Numbered from the stretch's first letter, positions 33,523-42,913 are shown. The stretch is 64,000 nucleotides of DNA from Streptomyces sp. AM 2-1-1 (GCF_029167645.1 NZ_CP119147.1:1240001-1304000); one strand, 5' to 3'. The notes: generated by a model not told the origin, from the sequence alone. Translations and numbers: made by a program.

Positions 33523-35529
33523 GTGCACATCGAGATCCTGGCCCACACCCTGGCCACCGATTCCATCGGCGCGCGGGCGGCCGCCCGGCTCGCCGAGTCC
33601 CTCGTCACCCGTCACCGGGTGACCGTCGTCGCCGCCCGCGGCGCGGCGGCACCGCACCCGGCGCTGCGGCTGCCGGGGAACGTCGAGGTGATCGCGCTGG
33701 CGCCCTCGGTCGGGGCGGGCGACCGGGACGACGACGACACCTCCCAGCTCGTCATCGCGGGCGACCCCGAGTTCCGGCGCTACAACCGCGCCGACGACGG
33801 GCGGCTCCGCAAGCACCTGTCCGCGAGCGGTGCCGACGCCGTGGTCGCCCTCAGCTCCGCGCTCGGGGCGGTACTGGCCCAGTGCCGGGTACCGCACGCG
33901 CGGCGCGTCGCCCGCCAGCCGGCGCCCGTCGAGCGGCTCCCGGAGTCGGTGCGCGCCCGCTGGACGGAGCTCTACCGCGAGCTGGACGCGGTCGTCCCGC
34001 TGACCGAAGGCGACGCCGCCGCCCCCGAGTACCGGGCGCTGCGTGACGCCGGGGTCGAGGTGCGCCACATCGCCGAGCCGGTGGTGCTCGCGGAGAGCGC
34101 GCGGAAGCCGTCGACGGGGGCGGTGATCAGCGCCGGACGGCTCGTCTCGCACCGGCGCGTCGACCTCGCGCTGCACGCCTTCGCCCAGACCCGTGCCGCC
34201 CAGCCGGGCTGGCAGTTGCGGGTCTTCGGTACCGGACCGCTGCGCCGCGAGACCCGCGATCTCGTCACCGCGCTCCAACTCCACGACCACGTCCTGCTGT
34301 TCGACCGGGAGGCCGGTGAGGACGACTTCTACGACGCCGACATCGCGCTGGTGACCGCCGAGCGCCTGGACAGCGCGCGCCCGGTCCTGGAGGCGTTCGC
34401 CCAGGCCACGCCGGTGGTCGCCACGGACGCTCCGTACGGAGCTCCCGAGGTCCTCACCGACGGGCAGTCCGGGCTCCTGGTACCGGTGGGGGACGTCCAG
34501 GCCACGGCCCACGCCCTGGAGCGGTACATGGCCGACGAGCAGTTGCGCGAAGCGCACCGGACCCAGGCGCTGCGGACCGCCCGTTCCGCCGGCACGGACC
34601 GGGTCGGCGAGGCGTACGAGGAGCTGTTCACGTCGCTCAAGGCGGGCGCCGCGCGCGGCAGGTGGGGCCAGCGGCGGCGCACGGGCGGCGGCGCCCCCGC
34701 CGCGGACCGGGTGCTGCCCACCGCCGACTGCCGGGTCCTGCCGAACGGCGAATGGGAGCTCACCCTGCGCGGGGTGTCCGGCGCCCGTACGGTGCGCGTC
34801 GAGGAGCAGGGCAAGGGCGGCGGGCAGACGGTCGGCTTCCCCGTCGAGGGCGACGGCCGAGCCCGGATCGACGCCCGCGCGCTCGCCGTGCTGGGCGAGG
34901 GCCGCGCCGACCTGTACGTCGTGGACGGCCGGGGCAGGTCGAGCCGCCTGCGCTACGGGCGGTGCACGGTGGGCGGGGCCCGTGACGTCGGGCACCTGAG
35001 CGACCTGGACCGCTTCCACTGGGTGCTGCCGTACGCCTCCGAAGGCGGTTACCTGCGCCTGCGCGTGTGGTCCCGGCCGAGCCACGCGGAGCTGGTGACC
35101 GTCGACTACGGCGACACGAGCCTCTGGCTGACGGGCTGGCTCCAGGGGCGGTGGCGACCCGGCGGCGAGCCGTCGCTGCTGCTGCGCCGGCGTCAGGAAC
35201 CCGCCCGCACACTGACGGCCGGCCGGGTGCGCTTCGAGGACGGCTGGTTCGGAGCGGAGCTGAACATGGGTGCGGCCATGCGGTCCCGGCTGCTCATGCG
35301 CGAGAACTGGGACGTGCTGCTCACCGACGGCAGCGGCGCCGAGCCGGTCAGGGTGGCGCGCATCGCCGACGACCAGGTGGTGCGACGGGACGTCCAGCGC
35401 TTCCCGGAGCTGGTGCGGGAGGAACCGACGGACCTGTTCGGCCCCGACGTCGGCCGGGCCGTGGTCGGGCTCCGCCCCTACTTCACCGCGGACAACGAAC
35501 TCTCGCTCGTGGTGACCGAGCACCACTGA
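33523..35529 (+). CDS. GT4-type glycosyltransferase with C-terminal beta-rich domain (copy 1)
   Basis: A 668-residue cytoplasmic glycosyltransferase with a GT-B fold. The donor-binding half has VISAGRLVSHRRVDLALHAFAQ, WQLRVFGTGPLR and ARPVLEAFAQATPVVATDAPYGAPEVL, where the usual ExxxE appears with its first Glu replaced (SARPVLE). From about residue 400 a second beta-rich domain follows, ending PYFTADNELSLVVTEHH; the next gene has a matching end. It starts 3 nt after the Stealth gene (GTG 33523). The sugar and acceptor are unknown; context indicates cell-surface glycan synthesis. Confidence 0.85.
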   Translation: MHIEILAHTLATDSIGARAAARLAESLVTRHRVTVVAARGAAAPHPALRLPGNVEVIALAPSVGAGDRDDDDTSQLVIAGDPEFRRYNRADDGRLRKHLSASGADAVVALSSALGAVLAQCRVPHARRVARQPAPVERLPESVRARWTELYRELDAVVPLTEGDAAAPEYRALRDAGVEVRHIAEPVVLAESARKPSTGAVISAGRLVSHRRVDLALHAFAQTRAAQPGWQLRVFGTGPLRRETRDLVTALQLHDHVLLFDREAGEDDFYDADIALVTAERLDSARPVLEAFAQATPVVATDAPYGAPEVLTDGQSGLLVPVGDVQATAHALERYMADEQLREAHRTQALRTARSAGTDRVGEAYEELFTSLKAGAARGRWGQRRRTGGGAPAADRVLPTADCRVLPNGEWELTLRGVSGARTVRVEEQGKGGGQTVGFPVEGDGRARIDARALAVLGEGRADLYVVDGRGRSSRLRYGRCTVGGARDVGHLSDLDRFHWVLPYASEGGYLRLRVWSRPSHAELVTVDYGDTSLWLTGWLQGRWRPGGEPSLLLRRRQEPARTLTAGRVRFEDGWFGAELNMGAAMRSRLLMRENWDVLLTDGSGAEPVRVARIADDQVVRRDVQRFPELVREEPTDLFGPDVGRAVVGLRPYFTADNELSLVVTEHH

Positions 35530-35576
35530 CAGCGGCCCTTCCCGGACCCGGACCCCGAGCAGCCCGAAGGACACTT

Positions 35577-37571
35577 GTGCGGATCTCCTTTCTCCTCCAC
35601 AGCATCGACAATTTCGGCGGGGTGCCCCGGGCGACCAGCAGTCTGGCCACCGCTCTGGCGGCCCAGCACCAGGTGGAGATCGTCTCCATCTTCCGGACGG
35701 CGGACCGGCCGTCCTTCGCGCCCTCGGCCGACGTCTCCGTGCGCTACCTGGTCGACCAGCGCGACGGGGCGCAGAAGCCGAAGGAGGGCGAGCGGTCACG
35801 GATCATGCCGCGCGAGGACGACTGGGCCGACCGCTACAGCCGGGAGGTGGACGACAAGGTCCTCGGCCACCTCGGTACGTGCGGCGCCGACGTCGTGATC
35901 GCCGCCCGGCCGACGTTCGCCGCGTACTTCGTCGCCCACGGCAGGCACGGCTACGGGCGGGTGGTCATCGACCACGAGGGCTCGATGGTCCCCTCCGAGG
36001 AGCTGCGCGCACGCACTCTGGAGCTGTACCGCGAGATGGACGGCGTCGTCTGCCTCACCCAGGCCGACGCCGACACCTACCGGCACCGGCTCGGCGAGCA
36101 GGCACCGCCGCTCGCCGCCATCGGCAACATCGTGCCGCCGCCGGCCCGGCACGCCCCGGTGCGGGGTCTGCCGCTGATCGCCGCCGCGGGACAGCTCGTA
36201 CCGCGCAAGGGGTTCGACACGCTGATCAACGCGTTCGCCAAGGTCGCCCCCCACCACCCGCAGTGGCGGCTGCGCATCTTCGGCCGCGGGCCCGAGCACG
36301 GGCGGCTGCAGGAGCTGGTGCACGCGCACGGGCTGAGCGACGCCGTCCGCCTCATGGGCGCCGTGCCCGACCTGACCGCGGAGTGGGACAAGGCCGCGTT
36401 CGCGGTGAGCGCGGCCCGCCGCGAGTCCTTCGGCCTGACGCTGGTGGAGGCCATGCACCACGGGCTCCCGGTCCTCGCGGCCGACGCTCCGTTCGGCCCC
36501 GGTGAGATCGTCACCCCCGGCCAGAACGGCATCCTCGTTCCGGTCGGCGACGAGGACGCCATGGCCCAGGCGATGCACTACCTCATCACCCAGCCGGCCG
36601 AGCGGGAGAAGCTCTCCCAGGGCGCCTACGCCTCGGCCCCGCTCTACAGCGCGGAGCGCATCGCCTTCCTCTGCACCGCCTTCCTGCGCGAGGTGGCGGC
36701 CTCGGTACCCGACGGGAGCGCCGCCGTACTCCCCCCCGTGGTCCATGCGGGTGTCCCGGCCCAGGTGCTGGTGGGCGGCGACGGTTCGATCGAGGTCCGC
36801 ACCGTGGCGCAGCCCGGCACCGAACTCCCCGCGCTCTGCGTCACCCTGCGCAGGGCCGACGCGCCCCTGGTCAGGCTGGCCGCTCTCGGAACGTCGGTGG
36901 ACGAGGCGACGGGCGTCACGCACGCGGTGTACGCGGTGCCCGCCGAACCGCCGATCCTCACCGAGGGCCGTTACGACATCGACCTGGAGCTGCCCGACGG
37001 CCGTCGCCAGGCGCTCGCGGTCGAGGGCGTCCACACCGGTGGTCTGCTGGTCCGCCGGATCCCGCCGGAGGGCCCGGCGTACTGGCCGGTGCCCTACCGC
37101 GCCGCGGACGGCCACCTGTCCCTCTTCGTGCGTCATCGCGCGGAGCACGCCGAGGTGCACTCCGTGGTGGTGGGACAGGACGGCTGGCTCGTGCGCGGCA
37201 GCCTGATCGTGCCCCGGGAGGCCAACCTCTCCGGGCTGCGGCTGTCGGCCGCACCCCGCCGGGGCAGCGTCGCCTCCACCGTGTCGGGCCACGCCTCCGT
37301 GGGACACGACGGCACCTTCGAGGCGCACCTGCCGTTCGCCGGGGTGGTGGCCGCGTCGTCGGGCGGGCACGACGACTGGGACCTGTGGCTGGAGCGGGAA
37401 CCCGGACTGCCGCGCATCCGGCTGGCGCGCTTCTTCGACGACATCCTCGAGCGCAAGCGGATCGACGTCTACCCCACCCAGCGGTGGCACCACCCGACGC
37501 AGGGCCCGGTCTCCGGAAGGGTCTTCTTCACGCCCGGCAACGAGCTCTCCTTCACCGTCAGCCCCGACTGA
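35577..37571 (+). CDS. GT4-type glycosyltransferase with C-terminal beta-rich domain (copy 2)
   Basis: A 664-residue GT-B enzyme. N-terminal RISFLLHSIDNFGGVPRATSSLA carries the Gly-rich acceptor-side loop. The donor domain has AAGQLVPRKGFDTLINAFAKVA (about 204-225), WRLRIFGRGPEHGRL and RRESFGLTLVEAMHHGLPVLA, with an intact EX7E motif. The C-terminal domain (from about 390) ends FFTPGNELSFTVSPD, paralleling YFTADNELSLVVTE in the previous gene. GTG 35577 has GAAGG 6 nt upstream. It is 47 bp after copy 1 and 78 bp before galU, so it is likely part of one operon. Acceptor and sugar are not known. Confidence 0.87.
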   Translation: MRISFLLHSIDNFGGVPRATSSLATALAAQHQVEIVSIFRTADRPSFAPSADVSVRYLVDQRDGAQKPKEGERSRIMPREDDWADRYSREVDDKVLGHLGTCGADVVIAARPTFAAYFVAHGRHGYGRVVIDHEGSMVPSEELRARTLELYREMDGVVCLTQADADTYRHRLGEQAPPLAAIGNIVPPPARHAPVRGLPLIAAAGQLVPRKGFDTLINAFAKVAPHHPQWRLRIFGRGPEHGRLQELVHAHGLSDAVRLMGAVPDLTAEWDKAAFAVSAARRESFGLTLVEAMHHGLPVLAADAPFGPGEIVTPGQNGILVPVGDEDAMAQAMHYLITQPAEREKLSQGAYASAPLYSAERIAFLCTAFLREVAASVPDGSAAVLPPVVHAGVPAQVLVGGDGSIEVRTVAQPGTELPALCVTLRRADAPLVRLAALGTSVDEATGVTHAVYAVPAEPPILTEGRYDIDLELPDGRRQALAVEGVHTGGLLVRRIPPEGPAYWPVPYRAADGHLSLFVRHRAEHAEVHSVVVGQDGWLVRGSLIVPREANLSGLRLSAAPRRGSVASTVSGHASVGHDGTFEAHLPFAGVVAASSGGHDDWDLWLEREPGLPRIRLARFFDDILERKRIDVYPTQRWHHPTQGPVSGRVFFTPGNELSFTVSPD

Positions 37572-37649
37572 CCGGGCGCCCGGCCGGCACTGTCCGGGGC
37601 CTTTCCTGTCGTACCGTCATGACCGCCGCTCGCCGTGGAGTACACCTCT

Positions 37650-38582
37650 ATGCCTTCGCACCACCCCCGCACCCGTAAAGCCGTCATCCCGGCCGCGGGG
37701 CTCGGCACCCGATTCCTCCCCGCGACCAAAGCGACCCCCAAGGAGATGCTCCCGGTCGTGGACCGGCCCGCCATCGAGTACGTGGTGGCGGAGGCCGTGC
37801 GCAGCGGACTCGACGACGTGCTCATGGTCACCGGCCGCAACAAGCGGGCCCTGGAGGACCACTTCGACCGCGCCTACGAGCTGGAGCATCTGCTCGAACT
37901 GAAGGGCGACGCGGAGAGGTTGCGTCAGGTCCGTGAGTCCAGCGAACTGGCCGACGTCCACTACGTGCGGCAGGGCAACCCGCTCGGCCTGGGCCACGCC
38001 GTCCTCTGCGCCGAGCCGCACGTCGGCGACGCTCCGTTCGCGGTGCTGCTCGGCGACGACCTCATCGACGAACGCGACGCGCTGCTCGACCGGATGCTGG
38101 AGGTCCAGGAGCAGTACGGGGGCAGCGTCGTGGCGCTCATGGAGGTCGAGGACAACCGGACCCACCTGTACGGCTGCGCCGCCGTGGCGCCCGCGGGCGA
38201 CGGGGCGGGCGAGGGCGTACTGGCCGTCACCGACCTCGTGGAGAAGCCCGAGCCGGGCACCGCGCCCAGCAACCTCGCGGTCATCGGGCGGTACGTCCTC
38301 GCCCCGGAGATCTTCGGGGTCCTGCGCGAGACGGTGCCCGGCCGCGGCGGGGAGATCCAGCTGACCGACGCCCTGCGCCGGCTCGCCCTCGATCCGTCTC
38401 TCGGCGGTCCCGTGCACGCGGTGGTCTTCCGCGGCCGCCGCTACGACACCGGGGATCGCGGCGACTACCTGCGCGCCGTCGTCCGGCTGGCCTGCGAGCG
38501 CGAGGACCTCGGTCCCGGTTTCCGCTCCTGGCTGGGCGAGTTCGTACGGGAGGAAGGCTTCCTGCGGTCGAGCGGCGGATGA
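37650..38582 (+). CDS. galU: UTP--glucose-1-phosphate uridylyltransferase GalU
   Basis: A 310-residue nucleotidyltransferase making UDP-glucose. The signature VIPAAGLGTRFLPATKATPKE and MLPVVDRPAIEYVV holds the nucleotide-binding Arg and Lys. GNPLGLGHAVLCAEP, LLGDDLID with the metal Asp, EKPEPG and GRGGEIQLTDAL complete the family pattern. ATG 37650 is chosen because GTGGAG lies 10 nt upstream. Position at the end of the Stealth/GT4 run suggests it feeds UDP-glucose to that pathway; it may also serve other UDP-glucose needs. Confidence 0.95.
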   Translation: MPSHHPRTRKAVIPAAGLGTRFLPATKATPKEMLPVVDRPAIEYVVAEAVRSGLDDVLMVTGRNKRALEDHFDRAYELEHLLELKGDAERLRQVRESSELADVHYVRQGNPLGLGHAVLCAEPHVGDAPFAVLLGDDLIDERDALLDRMLEVQEQYGGSVVALMEVEDNRTHLYGCAAVAPAGDGAGEGVLAVTDLVEKPEPGTAPSNLAVIGRYVLAPEIFGVLRETVPGRGGEIQLTDALRRLALDPSLGGPVHAVVFRGRRYDTGDRGDYLRAVVRLACEREDLGPGFRSWLGEFVREEGFLRSSGG

Positions 38583-38748
38583 GGGAGGGCGGCACGCCGG
38601 GAACCTCGCGCGGCGCCCCTCCGTCGCCGCCCCGGGCCGCCCGGGTCCCTCTCCGACGGGCCGGAGGCCCACCCCGTCCCTGACACCCCGCCGGGGATCG
38701 CGGATCAGCCCTTAGCGTGGTGGTCACACTGCGGCGAAGGGACCTGGC

Positions 38749-40134
38749 ATGACGGAGCGACTGGTGGTCATCGGGGGCGACGCGGCGGGCATGTCCGCCG
38801 CGTCGCAGGCCCGCAGGCTGAAGGGGCCGGACGAGCTGAGCATCGTGGCCTTCGAGCGCGGCCACTTCTCCTCGTACTCCGCCTGCGGCATTCCCTACTG
38901 GGTGGGCGGCGACGTGGCGGAGCGGGACGACCTGGTCGCCCGTACCCCCGAGGAGCACCGGGCGCGCGGCATCGATCTGCGCACCCGCACCGAGGTGGTG
39001 GAGATCGACGTCGCGGGCCGTCGGGTGCGGGCGCTGGACCGGGAGACCGGCACCTCGTCCTGGACCGGGTACGACAAACTGGTGATCGGCACCGGGGCGC
39101 GGCCGGTGCGACCGGCGCTGCCCGGCATCGACGCCCCGGGGGTGCACGGGGTGCAGACGCTCGACGACGGCCAGGGCCTCCTGGACTCGCTGGACCGGAC
39201 CGGCCCCGGGCCCCGGCGCGCGGTGGTGGTGGGCGCGGGGTACATCGGCGTCGAGATGGCCGAGGCGATGCTGAAGCGCGGCTTCGAGGTGACCGTGCTG
39301 AACCGCGGCGAGCAGCCGATGGCGACGCTCGACCCGGACATGGGGCGCCTGGTGCACCGGGCGATGGACGGCCTGGGCATCACGACGGTGAACCGCGCGG
39401 CGGTCACGGAGATCCGCACCGGGCCGGACGGCCGGGTCCGCGCCGTGGTGACCGAGGCGGCGACCTACCCGGCGGACGTGGTCGTGCTCGGCATCGGGGT
39501 GGAGCCGGAGACCACGCTGGCCCGGGCCGCCGGGCTGCCGCTCGGCCCGCACGGCGGGCTGCTGACGGACCTGTCGATGCGGGTGGTGGGGCACGAGGAC
39601 ATCTGGGCGGGCGGCGACTGCGTGGAGGTGCTGGACCTGGTGGCGAAGCGCACCCGGCACATCGCGCTCGGCACCCACGCCAACAAGCACGGCCAGATCA
39701 TCGGCGCCAACGTCGGCGGTGGTTACGGGACCTTCCCCGGCGTGGTCGGTACGGCGGTGAGCAAGGTCTGCGACCTGGAGATCGCCCGGACCGGACTGCG
39801 GGAGAAGGACGCGCGGGCGGTGGGCCTGCGGTATGTGACGGCGACGATCGAGTCGACGGGCCGGGCCGGGTACTACCCGGGCGCCGCGCCCATGACGGTG
39901 AAGATGCTCGCCGAGTACCGCACCGGGCGGCTGCTGGGCATGCAGATCGTGGGGCGCGACGGCGCGGCGAAGCGGGTGGACATCGCGGCGGTGGCGCTGA
40001 CCGCCGGGATGACGGTGGAGGAGATGACCGCGCTCGACCTGGGGTACGCCCCGCCGTTCTCCCCGGTCTGGGACCCGGTCCTGGTGGCGGCCCGCAAGGC
40101 GAGCACGGCGGTACGGGAGGCGGGGTCGGCCTGA
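38749..40134 (+). CDS. FAD-dependent CoA-disulfide-reductase-like oxidoreductase
   Basis: A 461-residue pyridine-nucleotide-disulfide oxidoreductase. The FAD motif is VVIGGDAAGMSAASQARR (about 6-23). The single redox Cys46 lies in SSYSACGIPYW, the position used by CoA-disulfide reductases and NADH oxidases of this branch. The NAD(P)H motif is VVVGAGYIGVEMAEAML. FAD-binding EDIWAGGDCVEV follows, and the dimerisation domain ends PFSPVWDPVLVAARKA. It probably reduces low-molecular-weight disulfides or polysulfides, but which one is open. ATG 38749 has GAAGGGA upstream. A strong hairpin follows at 40151-40187. Confidence 0.87.
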   Translation: MTERLVVIGGDAAGMSAASQARRLKGPDELSIVAFERGHFSSYSACGIPYWVGGDVAERDDLVARTPEEHRARGIDLRTRTEVVEIDVAGRRVRALDRETGTSSWTGYDKLVIGTGARPVRPALPGIDAPGVHGVQTLDDGQGLLDSLDRTGPGPRRAVVVGAGYIGVEMAEAMLKRGFEVTVLNRGEQPMATLDPDMGRLVHRAMDGLGITTVNRAAVTEIRTGPDGRVRAVVTEAATYPADVVVLGIGVEPETTLARAAGLPLGPHGGLLTDLSMRVVGHEDIWAGGDCVEVLDLVAKRTRHIALGTHANKHGQIIGANVGGGYGTFPGVVGTAVSKVCDLEIARTGLREKDARAVGLRYVTATIESTGRAGYYPGAAPMTVKMLAEYRTGRLLGMQIVGRDGAAKRVDIAAVALTAGMTVEEMTALDLGYAPPFSPVWDPVLVAARKASTAVREAGSA

Positions 40135-40150
40135 GCGACGGGCGCCCCGC

Positions 40151-40187
40151 GGGCACGGACCGCCGGGATCCCGGGCGGTCCGTGCCC
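40151..40187. terminator. Bidirectional terminator between the oxidoreductase and hemE
   Basis: A 14-bp perfect stem (GGGCACGGACCGCC / GGCGGTCCGTGCCC) with a 9-nt loop, placed between two convergent genes. Confidence 0.85.
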
Positions 40188-40193
40188 GGCTGG

Positions 40194-41267
40194 TCAGCGC
40201 GCGGTCCGCGTGTGGACGTACTCCACGAGACGGGTGAGGGAGTCCGGGTCCATCGAGGGCATGACGCCGTGGCCGAGGTTGAAGATGTGTCCCTCCAGGC
40301 CGGCGGCGGCGTCCAGCACCTCGCGGGTCTTCTCCTCGACCGTGGCGGTCGGGGCGAAGAGGACCGCCGGGTCGAGGTTGCCCTGGAGCGCCTTGCCGGG
40401 GCCGACGCGGCGGGCGGCCTCGTCGAGGGAGACGCGCCAGTCGACGCCGACGACGTCCGCGCCGGCCTCGCCCATGAGGCCGAGCAGTTCGCCGGTGCCC
40501 ACGCCGAAGTGGATGCGCGGGACGCCGTACGAGGCTACGGCGTCGAAGACCTTGGCGGAGGCGGGCATCACCGAGCGGCGGTAGTCGGCGGGGGCCAGCG
40601 CGCCGACCCAGGAGTCGAAGAGCTGCACGGCCGAGGCACCGGCCTCGATCTGGACCCTCAGGAAGGCGCCGGTGATCTCCGCGAGCCGGTCCACGAGGTC
40701 GGCCCAGAGCTGCGGGTCGCCGTACATCATGGCCTTGGTGCGCTCGTGGCTGCGGGAGGGCCCGCCCTCGACGAGGTAGCTGGCGAGCGTGAAGGGCGCG
40801 CCCGCGAAGCCGATGAGCGGGGTGGGGCCGAGCTCGGCGGTGAGCATCCCGATGGCCTCGGTGACGTACGGGACGTCCTCGGGCGTCAGATCGCGCAGCC
40901 GGGCCAGGTCGGCGCGGGTGCGGATCGGGTCGGCGATCACCGGTCCGACACCGGGCTTGATGTCCAGGTCGATGCCGATGGCCTTGAGCGGGACGACGAT
41001 GTCGCTGAAGTAGATGGCGGCGTCCACCTTGTGGCGGCGCACCGGCTGCAGGGTGATCTCGGTGACCAGCTCCGGCATCATGCAGGAGTCGAGCATCGCG
41101 ATGCCCTCACGGACCTTCAGGTACTCCGGCAGCGACCGCCCCGCCTGCCGCATGAACCAGACCGGGGTGTGCGGGACGGGTTCTCGCCGGCACGCCTTCA
41201 GGAACACCGAGTCGTGGGGGGCGGAGGTCGTCGTCTGCTGGCCCGGGGGGCGTTCGTTGGCACTCAC
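40194..41267 (-). CDS. hemE: Uroporphyrinogen decarboxylase HemE
   Basis: A 357-residue cytoplasmic enzyme converting uroporphyrinogen III to coproporphyrinogen III. The signature [19 protein letters not shown] near the N-terminus holds the substrate-anchoring Arg residues. [19 protein letters not shown] provides the conserved Asp, and [16 protein letters not shown] and [14 protein letters not shown] complete the family. GTG at 41265-41267 ([10 protein letters not shown]) is used; no Shine-Dalgarno is obvious. It is divergent from the DUF3000 gene (92 bp apart). The product feeds hemG and hemQ at 24.8-27.0 kb. Confidence 0.96.
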   Translation of the reverse strand: MSANERPPGQQTTTSAPHDSVFLKACRREPVPHTPVWFMRQAGRSLPEYLKVREGIAMLDSCMMPELVTEITLQPVRRHKVDAAIYFSDIVVPLKAIGIDLDIKPGVGPVIADPIRTRADLARLRDLTPEDVPYVTEAIGMLTAELGPTPLIGFAGAPFTLASYLVEGGPSRSHERTKAMMYGDPQLWADLVDRLAEITGAFLRVQIEAGASAVQLFDSWVGALAPADYRRSVMPASAKVFDAVASYGVPRIHFGVGTGELLGLMGEAGADVVGVDWRVSLDEAARRVGPGKALQGNLDPAVLFAPTATVEEKTREVLDAAAGLEGHIFNLGHGVMPSMDPDSLTRLVEYVHTRTAR

Positions 41268-41359
41268 GCACAGAATCTTCGCACGAAGCCCCAAGGAGCC
41301 CCGCCCGACCAGGGTGTCTCTCCCTGCGCGCGGCCCGCGTTCCGCCTACTCTTCCCCGC

Positions 41360-42019
41360 ATGGCTCCGGCGCAGGAACAGTTCTCCGATCAGTCCGACCA
41401 CGCTTCCCAGAAGGACGGTGCGGAGAGCAAACCCACTCCGCCCGGGTTCCGGTCGGCGGTCGACGCGCTGCGCTCGGCGCGGCTCCGTCCCGAGCTGGAG
41501 ATCGAGGCGACCAAGCCCCCGCAGCGGCTCGCCCCGTACGCCTACGCCCTGGAGGCGGCGGTGGTGGACGGCGAGGAGGACCTCGCGGACGGCCGTCTGG
41601 TGCTGCTGCACGATCCGGCCGGTCACGACGCCTGGCAGGGAACGTTTCGCCTGGTGACGCTCGTACGGGCGGAGCTGGAGCCGGAGATGGCCGCGGACCC
41701 GCTGCTGCCCGAGGTGTGCTGGTCCTGGCTGACGGGCGCCCTGGAGGCGCGCGGCCTCACCTACGGGTCGGCGGGCGGGACGGTCACCCGGGCGGGGTCG
41801 CACTACTTCGGCGAGCTGGGCAGCCGCCGGCCCGCGACCCAGATCGAGATCCGCGCCTCCTGGACGCCCGGTGAGGGTCAGGGCGGGGTGCCGGACACGG
41901 CGGGGCACCTGACGGCCTGGGGCGATCTGCTCTGCCAGATCGCGGGGCTGCCGCCGTCCGGTGCGGCGGACGCGACGGTGGTCTCGCTGCCGCAGCGGCG
42001 GGGCCCGCAGACCTCCTGA
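41360..42019 (+). CDS. DUF3000 domain-containing protein
   Basis: A 219-residue actinobacterial protein of unknown function. After a polar N-terminus the domain runs PPGFRSAVDALRSARLRPELEIEATKPPQRLAPYAYALEA, then ADGRLVLLHDPAGHDAWQGTFRLVTLVRAELEPEM, WSWLTGALEARGL, and a C-terminal half with GELGSRRPATQIEIRASWTP and LTAWGDLLCQIAGLPP. No membrane segments or catalytic motifs are evident. The position between hemE (divergent) and whiI is the same in S. coelicolor as I recall it. Confidence 0.88.
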   Translation: MAPAQEQFSDQSDHASQKDGAESKPTPPGFRSAVDALRSARLRPELEIEATKPPQRLAPYAYALEAAVVDGEEDLADGRLVLLHDPAGHDAWQGTFRLVTLVRAELEPEMAADPLLPEVCWSWLTGALEARGLTYGSAGGTVTRAGSHYFGELGSRRPATQIEIRASWTPGEGQGGVPDTAGHLTAWGDLLCQIAGLPPSGAADATVVSLPQRRGPQTS

Positions 42020-42076
42020 CGCCCCTTCCGGCGGGGTTCCGGTCGGGCCCCGACAGGCGGGACGACCGCCGGACCC

Positions 42077-42089
42077 ATTGTCGTACAAT
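42077..42089. promoter_or_regulatory. Inverted repeat upstream of whiI
   Basis: ATTGT-CGT-ACAAT has 5-bp perfect arms, about 55 bp upstream of the sigma-WhiG-like -35. It may be a regulator site; no known consensus was matched. Confidence 0.3.
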
Positions 42090-42143
42090 CGATCGCGCGT
42101 CCGATTTGCCCGAATTGTTACTCACCAAATCGTGATCTTCCTC

Positions 42144-42171
42144 TAAAGGAGGACGGGTCTGCTGCCGAAGA
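42144..42171 (+). promoter_or_regulatory. Sigma-WhiG-type promoter of whiI
   Basis: TAAA (42144-42147), a 16-nt spacer, then GCCGAAGA (42164-42171). The consensus for the sporulation sigma factor WhiG is TAAA-N15/16-GCCGATAA, so this is a match at all positions except two in the -10. whiI in S. coelicolor is known to depend on WhiG. Transcription would start near 42178, leaving a leader of about 70 nt. Confidence 0.8.
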
Positions 42172-42250
42172 GGTCAATGACCCTTCACGCACGGTTCGCC
42201 CCGGCTTCATCCCCGAGCCGGCCCGTCCCGCCACTCCCCCAGGAGGCCTG

Positions 42251-42913
42251 GTGTCCGTTCTCCTAGAGCAGCCCGCAAGCCTGGTCGCCTACCGCCCGAA
42301 CAAGCCGACGGCCATGGTCGTCGTGGCCGACCCGCGCGTCCGTTCCACCGTGACCCGCCATCTGTGGGCCCTCGGAGTTCGTGACGTCATCGAGGCGTCG
42401 TCCATCGCGGAGGCCCGCCCCCGCGTCGGCAACCCGCGCGACATCTGCGTTGCCGACGTCCACCTGCCCGACGGTTCCGGGCTGACCCTGCTGTCCGAGA
42501 CCCGAGCCGCAGGCTGGCCGAACGGTCTCGCCCTCTCCGCCGCCGACGACATCGGCGCCGTGCGCAACGCCCTCGCGGGCGGCGTCAAGGGCTACGTCGT
42601 CACCGGCACCCGTACCAGCATCGGCCACCCCAACCGACCCGGCGTCGCCCCCATCGGCGCCAATGCCGCCCGTATGCACCGCCGGCCCCCCGGCTCCCCG
42701 AGCCACCCGGGCGGCTACCGCGAACTCTCCGGCCGTGAGGTGGAGGTGCTCCGCCTGGTCGCCGAAGGCCAGTCCAACAAGGCCATCGGCGTCTCGATGG
42801 GCCTCTCCGCCCTCACGGTCAAGTCCCACCTCGCCCGTATCGCCCGCAAGCTCGGCACCGGAGACCGCGCCGGAATGGTCGCCGTCGCCCTGCGGACCGG
42901 CATCATCCACTGA
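42251..42913 (+). CDS. whiI: Sporulation regulator WhiI (atypical response regulator)
   Basis: A 220-residue NarL/LuxR-type regulator that I recognise as WhiI, required for septation and spore maturation in Streptomyces aerial hyphae and known to act with BldM. The receiver domain (residues 20-140) is degenerate. The usual double acid after strand 1 is reduced to a single Asp27 (VADPR), Asp69 is present (VADVHLPDG), but the Lys after strand 5 is replaced (GYVVTGT), so ordinary phosphorylation is unlikely. The HTH (about 155-220) has ELSGREVEVLRLVAEGQSNKAIG and ALTVKSHLARIARKLG. GTG 42251 follows AGGAGG at 4 nt. Upstream is a WhiG-type promoter, and a strong palindrome follows the gene. Confidence 0.93.
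   Translation: MSVLLEQPASLVAYRPNKPTAMVVVADPRVRSTVTRHLWALGVRDVIEASSIAEARPRVGNPRDICVADVHLPDGSGLTLLSETRAAGWPNGLALSAADDIGAVRNALAGGVKGYVVTGTRTSIGHPNRPGVAPIGANAARMHRRPPGSPSHPGGYRELSGREVEVLRLVAEGQSNKAIGVSMGLSALTVKSHLARIARKLGTGDRAGMVAVALRTGIIH

Noticed and set aside
42177..42266. 29-codon open frame (MTLHARFAPASS...) overlapping the whiI start
   Set aside because: Its ATG coincides with the predicted transcription start, the nearest AGAGG is only 3 nt away, and the peptide is low complexity.
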